From positions 1 to 22,778 of IMG/VR virus record IMGVR_UViG_3300043750_000055: a DNA stretch of 22,778 nt, one strand, 5' to 3'. This document shows, piece by piece, positions 17,891-22,778 of this stretch. The number at the start of each line of letters is the position of its first letter. The first letter of the stretch is position 1. The stretch is from a virus. The notes under the pieces were generated by a model that was not told the DNA's origin, made no database searches, and saw nothing but the letters and a program-made list of their open reading frames with translations. The position numbers were made by a program, and so were the translations under genes.

Positions 17891-17940
17891 TGTGCTAGGG
17901 TAGATACATCTACACGGGACACCGAAACGAGGAGACCCAC
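17891..17940 (+). promoter_or_regulatory. repeat-family promoter with leader
   Basis: TGC-TAGGGT (-10 at 17896-17901), AGATACATCT, then ACGGGACACCGAAACG and SD GAGGAGACCC before ATG 17941. It has the clearest copy of the leader motif. Confidence 0.85.
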
Positions 17941-18102
17941 ATGCAGACCCTTCGCTGGTTCGCCGCCACCGCTTGCTGGTTCATCCTGGCCTACGTCGTC
18001 GCACGCGCCTTCTACCTCACCTGGACCGTCTGGAACACCCGGAAGATCCGGGCCAACCACCTTAAGCGGATCGGCCGCCACCGTCGCCCTGGAAAGGCCT
18101 GA
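17941..18102 (+). CDS. single-pass membrane peptide (53 aa)
   Basis: The product has one hydrophobic, aromatic-rich segment (RWFAATACWFILAYVVARAF, about residues 5-24) followed by a strongly basic tail (RKIRANHLKRIGRHRRPGK), predicting a single membrane helix with a cytoplasmic positive C-terminus. The 53-residue size and early position would suit a membrane-targeting accessory factor; no family is known to me. SD GAGGAG is part of the promoter leader. Confidence 0.65.
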   Translation: MQTLRWFAATACWFILAYVVARAFYLTWTVWNTRKIRANHLKRIGRHRRPGKA

Positions 18103-18104
18103 GC

Positions 18105-18287
18105 ATGAACCCCAGAGACTTCGTAGAAGGCCTGCGCCTCGGAGGCGGCATGGAGTTCGCCGACGACGTAGACCCCGACTACTGCCCCGTGCACGCCTGG
18201 GACCACAGCTACATCGGCGGCGTCCAGTACCACGAAGACGAATGCCCGGCCTACGCCGCGCACCTCGCCAAGTTCATCAAGGAGTGA
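18105..18287 (+). CDS. small acidic Cys/His protein (60 aa)
   Basis: ATG 18105 lies 2 nt after the previous stop; GGAAAGG upstream is the probable SD. C27-P-V-H30, H34 and C47 could bind a metal, as C-x2-H with a later H and C. The N-terminal MNPRDFVEGLRLGGGMEFADD is plausible as a helix and loop. The product is acidic overall. Function unknown. Confidence 0.6.
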   Translation: MNPRDFVEGLRLGGGMEFADDVDPDYCPVHAWDHSYIGGVQYHEDECPAYAAHLAKFIKE

Positions 18288-18289
18288 CC

Positions 18290-18535
18290 GTGGCCGAATA
18301 CACCGAAGACACCACCACCCTCCGCATCCGCCGCTGGAGGGTCCCGGCCCCCGAGCCCTACGGGGCAGCAGCCGCCGAGATCGGCAAGGCCTGGTCCGTC
18401 GCCGAACGCGCCTACCGGCAGCACCACGGAATCAAGGAAAACGCGAGCGTCGCCGACAACGCCCTCACCTTCCACAACGGCGACGAAGAGATCATCATCG
18501 AGTTCCGCTACGAGATCCGGGAGACCACCGCATGA
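18290..18535 (+). CDS. small protein (81 aa), unknown function
   Basis: GTG 18290 has AAGGAG overlapping the previous stop. The product has a beta start (TTTLRIRRWRVPAPE), a helix (GAAAAEIGKAWSVAERAYRQH) and a final strand with acidic residues (NGDEEIIIEFRYEIRE), a beta-alpha-beta-like arrangement. A much longer frame extending upstream to 17834 has no signal and overlaps two real genes, so it was not used. The stop overlaps the next start by 4 bp. Confidence 0.6.
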   Translation: MAEYTEDTTTLRIRRWRVPAPEPYGAAAAEIGKAWSVAERAYRQHHGIKENASVADNALTFHNGDEEIIIEFRYEIRETTA

Positions 18536-18765
18536 CCCGCATCGACCCCAACCTCACCCCCATCCAGCAGCACCAGGAGATCCGTCTCGCGGCCCTGGAA
18601 ATGGCCGTGCGGGTAGCCATACCTGGTACACCGGCAACGGTCGTCATGGAGCGGGCCCACTGGTACGCCCACTACATCGCAGGCACACCGGCAAGCCACC
18701 ACACCCGGTGCGCGTTCAGGGACTCCACAGAGGTCGCGGGCATGACGGTCTCACTGGAGAAGTGA
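18532..18765 (+). CDS. small protein (77 aa), unknown function
   Basis: ATG 18532 overlaps the preceding stop (ATGA). The product is a mainly helical protein (IQQHQEIRLAALEMAVRVAI; TVVMERAHWYAHYIAG) with a short beta end. No motif is recognised. It closes the rightward unit begun at 17896, and a strong terminator follows 7 nt after the stop. Confidence 0.6.
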   Translation: MTRIDPNLTPIQQHQEIRLAALEMAVRVAIPGTPATVVMERAHWYAHYIAGTPASHHTRCAFRDSTEVAGMTVSLEK

Positions 18766-18772
18766 AGACAGC

Positions 18773-18812
18773 CGAGAGCCCCGGTCGATGCGTACTCGAC
18801 CGGGGCTCTCGC
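18773..18812. terminator. strong hairpin between convergent units, probably a bidirectional terminator
   Basis: CGAGAGCCCCGGTCGA (18773-18788) pairs perfectly with 18796-18811 (16 bp, 7-nt loop). It lies between the rightward operon ending at 18765 and the leftward gene ending at 18849. Confidence 0.85.
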
Positions 18813-18848
18813 GCGCCTGGGAACCTGCCGCTACAGCGGCTGTACGGG

Positions 18849-19079
18849 TCAGCGGTTGCGCGGGTAGTCCGCCATCGGGACAGCCCAGCGGGCAACCATG
18901 TTCGAGCCCTCAGGGGAGATCACAGCGTTCTTCGGGACACCGTGCGCGTAGCACTCCGCCACGAAGTCCATGACGGCCTCCAGCGTCGCCGCACCATCCA
19001 GCGGGCGCACGAACGACTTGGGGACCACCGGGTGAATGTGCCGGAGCCGTGCGGCGGTCTGCGGGTCCAAGCGAGGCAT
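18849..19079 (-). CDS. leftward small protein (76 aa), unknown function
   Basis: ATG 19079 is chosen because GGAGGACACG lies immediately upstream on the minus strand; a TTG at 19100 would add seven residues but has no SD. The product has a helix (LDPQTAARLRHIHPVVPK), a second (AATLEAVMDFVAECYAHGVPKNAVI) and a basic end. It looks like a small alpha/beta protein. It is the last gene of a leftward run, perhaps with its own promoter given the 177-nt gap upstream containing hairpins. Confidence 0.6.
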   Translation of the reverse strand: MPRLDPQTAARLRHIHPVVPKSFVRPLDGAATLEAVMDFVAECYAHGVPKNAVISPEGSNMVARWAVPMADYPRNR

Positions 19080-19183
19080 CGTGTCCTCCAGGGCGGTCAA
19101 GATAAGCGACAGGTTCAGGGAAACAATCTACCTGTCCTGCCCCGAATTTCCTATCGGCATTCGGTCAAGCGGTAGGCTGACAC

Positions 19184-19251
19184 CGGTTGGAATGAGCGCC
19201 AACCGCCCTCGCGACGGAGGACCAGGACACCTAGAGAGTCCTGGTCCTCCG
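19184..19251 (-). terminator. two adjacent hairpins in the leftward operon
   Basis: CGGTTGG/CCAACCG (19184-19190, 19199-19205; 8-nt loop) and CGGAGGACCAGGAC paired with GTCCTGGTCCTCCG (19215-19228, 19238-19251; 9-nt loop). They lie just past the end of the leftward gene ending at 19257. No T-tract follows on the minus strand, so strength is uncertain. Confidence 0.5.
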
Positions 19252-19256
19252 CTCGT

Positions 19257-19583
19257 TCACGCCGCCTTACGCGCCCGCTCAGCCGTCCGCTTCACCACGA
19301 ACAGAGCCGACGTCACCTCATCCGGATCAGGCGCCTGACCCGGCCCGTACATCCCGATCCCGTGGCGGTACGGGGACTGCTCGTTCGTGTAGCAGAGCTG
19401 ATGACTGTACGTGTCCAAGAAGAAGATCCCCACTCCCCGCTGCGGACGGCCCTCCGAGTCTGCCGACAACTCGAACGCGAACACCGGGTACACCATCACC
19501 ACCGGCTCACCCGTGTTCAGCTCCCAGTCCTCCGCCGCGTGGAACGACCAGCCTGCGGGAGCGGGGATGATGCGATCGGTCAC
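19257..19583 (-). CDS. leftward protein (108 aa), unknown function
   Basis: GTG 19583 is chosen for its 4-bp overlap with the upstream gene's stop and GGTGGAGACG 8 nt before it; an ATG at 19628 would overlap by 49 bp. The product is beta-rich with aromatic residues (GWSFHAAEDWELNTGEPVVMVYPVFAFELS), then GVGIFFLDTYSHQLCYTN, then a Pro/Gly loop and a final helix (VTSALFVVKRTAERARKAA). It looks like a compact soluble domain, but no family is recognised. Confidence 0.65.
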   Translation of the reverse strand: MTDRIIPAPAGWSFHAAEDWELNTGEPVVMVYPVFAFELSADSEGRPQRGVGIFFLDTYSHQLCYTNEQSPYRHGIGMYGPGQAPDPDEVTSALFVVKRTAERARKAA

Positions 19584-20008
19584 CGGGACGTCTCCACCTT
19601 CGGACGGTGCGGGTAGCACGTCGGGCACGACGGCGGCTGGACATCGGCATCACCGTGAACCGGGTGGCCCTGCTCACCACACTTCGCTATCCACACGGAC
19701 CGCGACCCCGAGGCCTCGTACGCCTCGTGATACGCCCCGTTCTCAGAGAAGCGGACGTTGGGCTCGTACAGCGCCACCGAGCTGGCCGACGCCTGTGCCG
19801 TGCGGATGCTTTCCGTCGTCAGGTACGCCGGAGCCTTCCCGCTCATCCCATCCCGGATGTACGCCTCCACCGCACGCAGCTGCGCACTCATATCCGCGTC
19901 CAGGTACGCCTCACTCAGCCCAGTGCTGCGGGAGTACCTGTGGGCCAGCGCCTGCCTGCCGAGCACCACCAGCGCAGCCGCTGCCCGGATCTCCTGCTCG
20001 TTCGTCAT
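19580..20008 (-). CDS. leftward protein (142 aa) with C-terminal Cys/His site
   Basis: ATG 20008 on the minus strand follows TAGGAG by 10 nt. The first part is helical (TNEQEIRAAAALVVLGRQALAHRY; AYLDADMSAQLRAVEAYIRDGM), the middle carries YHEAYEASGSRSVWIAKCGEQGH, and the C-terminus has CPTC. C-x4-H with CPTC suggests one zinc site. It is the first gene of the leftward operon and is divergent from the RHH gene, sharing a 118-nt intergenic region, so the RHH protein could control both directions. Confidence 0.65.
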   Translation of the reverse strand: MTNEQEIRAAAALVVLGRQALAHRYSRSTGLSEAYLDADMSAQLRAVEAYIRDGMSGKAPAYLTTESIRTAQASASSVALYEPNVRFSENGAYHEAYEASGSRSVWIAKCGEQGHPVHGDADVQPPSCPTCYPHRPKVETSR

Positions 20009-20048
20009 ACTAGTTCTGCTCCTAATCCTGCGGGCACCAAAAGGCCCA

Positions 20049-20112
20049 TTGACCTGGGGATTTGACGGCTTGTAACGCGGCGCGTTACGTGAGAAGATCC
20101 TAACCTTCTCAC
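20049..20112 (+). promoter_or_regulatory. promoter with palindromic operator of the RHH regulator
   Basis: GTAACGCG-G-CGCGTTAC (20072-20088) is a perfect 17-bp palindrome. Two -35 candidates, TTGACC (20049-20054) and TTGACG (20062-20067), place the palindrome either on the -10 or within the spacer before TTACGT (20085-20090), so a bound repressor would block the promoter in either case. A second inverted repeat, GTGAGAAG/CTTCTCAC (20089-20096, 20105-20112), follows at once, before SD AAAGGATC. Confidence 0.65.
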
Positions 20113-20126
20113 GAGAAAGGATCACC

Positions 20127-20309
20127 ATGGCTGCCGAACTGGATACCCCGCTCAACTGCCGCATCCCCCGCTGGATGGCGAACGGCCTCAAGGACGTTGC
20201 CAAGAAGCACCGGGTACGCGGCGTCTCGGACCCCGTCCGCTGGGCGCTCGAAGACCTCCTAGCGCGGGAGGGCATCACCGAACCCGGAGCCGACCCCGCT
20301 GCCGCCTGA
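20127..20309 (+). CDS. ribbon-helix-helix (CopG/Arc-like) regulator (60 aa)
   Basis: The 60-aa product has the RHH order: strand LNCRIPRWMANGLKD (about 9-23) with alternate basic residues, helix A-K-K-H-R-V-R-G, then SDPVRWALEDLLAREG as the second helix. RHH dimers bind short palindromes, and a perfect 17-bp palindrome lies directly upstream, consistent with autorepression. SD AAAGGATC precedes ATG 20127. The C-terminus is Pro/Ala-rich and short. No toxin-like partner is adjacent, so an antitoxin role is less likely. The helicase-like gene is 55 nt downstream and probably co-transcribed. Confidence 0.7.
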   Translation: MAAELDTPLNCRIPRWMANGLKDVAKKHRVRGVSDPVRWALEDLLAREGITEPGADPAAA

Positions 20310-20364
20310 CCGGCAACCCGCCCGACACCCGCTGAAACGTTGGACCCACTAAGAGCGGATAGCC

Positions 20365-22197
20365 GTGTCAGAGACCATGACTGAAGAAGTGTCAGCGCTG
20401 CTGCTGGCCCACACCGCAGAGACGGGATACCTCGCCTCCAAAGACGGTGTGATGCACATCGCAGCCCGTGTACCGGACCCCGAGAAGAACGGAGAGCACG
20501 TCGTCAAGGCCATCCCGTTCGCCGACTTCGACCTTGAAGCGGTGGGCATCGTGGACCCCGGCGACGGATCCGAGTGCACGTGGGTAGTGGAGGTACACCA
20601 CAAGAGCGGACGTACCCGCAGAAGCTACCTGGACCACGCCATACTGGCGGACGCCCGGAAGCTGATCGCCTGGGGTACCGCCAACCGGCTGGCACTCACA
20701 CCTCCGGATCGACCGCTGGGCGGCAAGACCCCGAGCGGCACCCGGATCATGCTGTACCTGGAGTCCCAGAACCCTCCGGTGTACACCACCGTTGACCAGG
20801 TCGGGTACCACCCCGATCTCAACCTGTTCATCACAGAAGACGGCGTCATCCACCCGTGGAAGGGTGAAGCGGACGCATCCGCCCCCTACCGGCCCTCGCC
20901 GGAGCTGTCGCACAGCGGGGACGCCCTGTACTCGTTCGGCTTCCAGACTGGCGACTGGGGCAACGAGGAGCTGGACGGCCGGACTGTCGCACTCAACGAG
21001 GTCGGCGGTGTGCTGCGGGAGATCATGACGTTCCACGACGAGTCACCGGTTGCTGTGGCCGCCTCGTGGATGGCTATGAACCTGATCCAGTCCCTGGTCA
21101 TCCAGCACGCCAGTCTCTTCCCCGCTCTGGCCGTTGAAGCACCCTCCGGGTCGGGCAAGACCTCCGGCGCCCTCGGCATGCTCATGCAGCTGCTCACCGG
21201 GTCTCTCGCCGGTCCCTCCCAGGGAACCATCCCGGACGTCCGGCAGAAGCTGGCTGCCACCCGCTCAGGGTTCGTGCACCTGGACGACCTGGACGACCCC
21301 AAGGCTGTCTACGAGATGCTGCGGTTGTCCACCGCTGACGGAACCAAGAACCTGCGGTCGGTGCGTAGCGGCTTCCAGTCGTCCCAGGGTGCCAAGCTGA
21401 CCGGTGGCATCATGATCACTGGCGAGTACCTGGGTCTGGACCGTCAGAAGGCCCTGAGGGACCGGACGCTGTCCCTGGAGCTGTCGGATCCGTCCAAGCG
21501 GAAGTCCCAGCACCCTGGTCGGGAAGGACTCTCGCAGTGGTTGGACGTCACCGCTCTGCGCCGCAAGTACCCGGCACCGCTCGGATTCACCGTGCTGACC
21601 GGCTGGGTGGTCTCCGAGATGATGATGTGGCTGGACGACCTCATGGTCTTGGTGGAGGAGGAGAAGCCGAAGGCTGGCCGTGGCGGTGACAAGTACGCCG
21701 TGGTGAAGGCTGGAGCCTGCTTCATCGATCACCTGCGTGGGGAGCGGGGAGCGTGGTCCCGCAACGGCTACACCTACAACCTGGTGTCCCAGTGGGTTGC
21801 CTCCCAGTTGGCAGAGGAGGCGGACGACTGGGAGAACTCGCTCACTCTGGAGATCCTGCCCTGGGCGCTGCGGGAGTACGGAGACTGGGAAGGCTGGGAG
21901 GACCGGGAGAAGATCCGGATCAGCGGTGTGGAGTTCAAGACCGCTCCGGCGTACTGGTTCCGTGGCGACATCGTGTTCCAGCCGGACACCCTGTCCAACG
22001 CGTGGCGTCTGTTCGCCCGCAACGGGTACGAGCAGCGTGTGCATGACAACAAGGCGTTGCTGGAGCAGGCGAAGCGGGTGGGCTTCGTAAAGTGCTCTGT
22101 GCGGCCTCGCGGGATGGCCCCCCGCACGATGTGGCGGCTGAAGGCGGACAACCCGGAGTACCTGTCCCGCATCGAGACGATCAAGGACCGGATCTGA
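20365..22197 (+). CDS. large P-loop ATPase, probable phage replicative helicase (DUF927/SF3-like)
   Basis: The 610-aa protein has an N-terminal domain of about 230 residues (with EVHHKSGRTRRSYLDHAILADARKLIAWG), then Walker A A-P-S-G-S-G-K-T (259-266), Walker B FVHLDDLDD (D307/D308), a sensor-like GGIMITGEY and a basic LDRQKALRDR segment, followed by a C-terminal region with Trp-rich helices (DWENSLTLEILPW; YGDWEGWED). The layout fits AAA+/SF3 or DUF927-type phage helicases found with primases; the primase is not in view. GTG 20365 lacks a strong SD; ATG 20377 is the alternative. The repeat array just downstream may be its loading site. Confidence 0.7.
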   Translation: MSETMTEEVSALLLAHTAETGYLASKDGVMHIAARVPDPEKNGEHVVKAIPFADFDLEAVGIVDPGDGSECTWVVEVHHKSGRTRRSYLDHAILADARKLIAWGTANRLALTPPDRPLGGKTPSGTRIMLYLESQNPPVYTTVDQVGYHPDLNLFITEDGVIHPWKGEADASAPYRPSPELSHSGDALYSFGFQTGDWGNEELDGRTVALNEVGGVLREIMTFHDESPVAVAASWMAMNLIQSLVIQHASLFPALAVEAPSGSGKTSGALGMLMQLLTGSLAGPSQGTIPDVRQKLAATRSGFVHLDDLDDPKAVYEMLRLSTADGTKNLRSVRSGFQSSQGAKLTGGIMITGEYLGLDRQKALRDRTLSLELSDPSKRKSQHPGREGLSQWLDVTALRRKYPAPLGFTVLTGWVVSEMMMWLDDLMVLVEEEKPKAGRGGDKYAVVKAGACFIDHLRGERGAWSRNGYTYNLVSQWVASQLAEEADDWENSLTLEILPWALREYGDWEGWEDREKIRISGVEFKTAPAYWFRGDIVFQPDTLSNAWRLFARNGYEQRVHDNKALLEQAKRVGFVKCSVRPRGMAPRTMWRLKADNPEYLSRIETIKDRI

Positions 22198-22208
22198 TCC
22201 ACCGCTGT

Positions 22209-22260
22209 CCGAGAGAGCCCCCGCAGACACCGAGTCTCGGGGGCTCTCTCGGCTGTCTCC
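22209..22260 (+). terminator. intrinsic terminator after the helicase-like gene
   Basis: CCGAGAGAGCCCCCG (22209-22223) pairs perfectly with 22238-22252 (15 bp, 14-nt loop), followed by CTGTCTCC. It probably also isolates the repeat array from transcription. Confidence 0.85.
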
Positions 22261-22300
22261 GGCGTAATCGCCGAGCGGGTTACGGAGCGGAACACACACC

Positions 22301-22511
22301 GGATTACACCCGGATTACAAGATCAACTTGAGCCGACACCACCCCCCTGAGACACCCCAACACCCGTGTAATCCACTGAGTAATCCACTTGTAATCTGCT
22401 TTGTAATCCACTCTGACCTGCGTAATCTCTGTAATCCATGATTTTGGGTGTGTATACGCGTGTGACCCTCCCACCATGCGAGGGGTACTCATTTCCCAGA
22501 ACCGGATTACA
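22301..22511. repeat. GTAATCC/GGATTAC repeat array (iteron-like)
   Basis: Forward GGATTACA occurs at 22301, 22312 and 22504; the reverse complement TGTAATCC at 22367, 22402 and 22430, with one-to-two-base variants at 22379, 22390 and 22421. Starts are mostly 11-12 bp apart (22301/22312; 22367/22379/22390/22402), close to one DNA turn, so bound protein would lie on one face. The region is AT-richer than the flanks and has no gene. This is the architecture of iterons at replication origins, placed here next to a helicase-like gene; a transcriptional operator array is the alternative. Confidence 0.65.
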
Positions 22512-22726
22512 AGGGCTGTGAGGGCTTGGCAAGATCATGCGCGTGCATCTACCATCCCTGACTAGGCCCCGATCTTGGGGCCACTGCTCGTTGGGGACCC
22601 GAGAAGCCAGCGGGTAACGCGAAAAACTATTTCCGAGTGGTGGAAGACTCCGAACACCTGTGGTGGTGTGTGGGGGACTGCTACGGTCGGTGCTGGTTGG
22701 TCCTCGCATGCGAGGGACTCCGGATC
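22512..22726. other. non-coding stretch beside the repeat array
   Basis: GGCCCC/GGGGCC (22565-22570, 22577-22582; 6-nt loop) forms a hairpin. GTAACGCG at 22614-22621 equals one arm of the RHH operator at 20072. GCATGCGAG elements occur at 22536 (partial) and 22706. No gene start with an SD is seen before 22727. Confidence 0.35.
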
Positions 22727-22778
22727 ATGATCATCTGGCTGCTCTGGTTGATCTTGGTCTGCCGGGCGTGCCGTGTTC
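22727..22778 (+). CDS. possible start of a small membrane protein (truncated by window end)
   Basis: ATG 22727 has GAGGG (22712-22716) 10 nt upstream. The 17 visible codons encode MIIWLLWLILVCRACRV, a hydrophobic helix followed by basic residues, as expected for a membrane-anchored protein. The frame is open to the edge; upstream GTG 22637 in another frame phase is less likely. So little is visible that it may be chance. Confidence 0.3.
   Translation, partial: MIIWLLWLILVCRACRV

Noticed and set aside
17834-18535. Long 233-codon frame ending at 18535
   Set aside because: Its upstream two thirds cover two well-supported genes (17941, 18105) in another frame and the promoter at 17896; only the part from GTG 18290 is supported.
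20127-20309. Toxin-antitoxin pair led by the RHH protein
   Set aside because: No small toxin gene overlaps or adjoins it; the next gene is a large ATPase. Autoregulator is the simpler reading.
22301-22511. CRISPR array
   Set aside because: Repeats are only 7-8 bp, occur in both orientations and have 3-4 bp between them, and no cas genes are present; iterons or operators fit better.

Overview
The window looks like the early/replication half of a tailed phage (or prophage) of a high-GC actinomycete, most likely Streptomyces or a close relative. The evidence is the strongly G+C-rich third codon positions, frequent GTG starts, dense ATGA/GTGA-type overlaps, actinobacterial -10 hexamers (TAGGGT/TAGGAT), and the gene repertoire: flavin-dependent thymidylate synthase ThyX of the actinophage type, a phage PolA, a Sak4-like recombinase paired with an SSB-like protein, an HNH endonuclease and many very small unknown genes. 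No capsid, tail, lysis or integrase gene is visible, so the phage cluster and lifestyle cannot be assigned.

Layout. (1) 1-2735: a tightly coupled rightward operon in which every junction overlaps: HTH fragment, zinc-ribbon protein, SLOG-family protein, ThyX, a Zn-binding protein, a LuxR-type HTH, two micro-ORFs and a dATP/dGTP diphosphohydrolase-like protein. (2) 2736-8314: DNA metabolism block with Sak4-like ATPase, SSB-like partner, a small protein, DNA polymerase I, HNH endonuclease and a conserved phage protein, closed by a strong terminator. (3) 8315-8836: about 520 nt with no convincing gene but many nested inverted repeats, a candidate structured RNA. (4) 8837-11798: short transcription units, most headed by a copy of a repeated promoter motif (TGN-TAGGGT-AGATA), encoding tandem paralogs, a lipoprotein, a zinc deaminase and unknowns. 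(5) 11798-13600: a lower-G+C island with few genes and long untranslated stretches. (6) 13601-18765: papain-like cysteine protease and a run of small genes under three more promoter copies, with one small leftward zinc-ribbon gene at 17608-17865. (7) 18849-20008: a three-gene leftward operon, divergent from (8) 20127-22197: a ribbon-helix-helix regulator with a palindromic operator, then a large P-loop ATPase, probably a replicative helicase. (9) 22198-22778: mostly non-coding, with a helically spaced array of GTAATCC repeats that is a good candidate replication origin or initiator-binding site.

How it fits together: ThyX, the deaminase and the diphosphohydrolase would adjust nucleotide pools; PolA, the large ATPase and the SSB-like/Sak4 pair would replicate and recombine the genome; the repeated promoter cassettes would co-express a scattered set of small accessory genes, probably host-takeover factors. 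The most unusual features are the promoter cassette family (ten rightward copies, three placed so that the mRNA would be leaderless, plus one near-perfect copy in reverse orientation), the structured non-coding block at 8345-8800, the GTAATCC array, and the RHH operator. All functional statements rest on reading motifs by eye; no database search was run.
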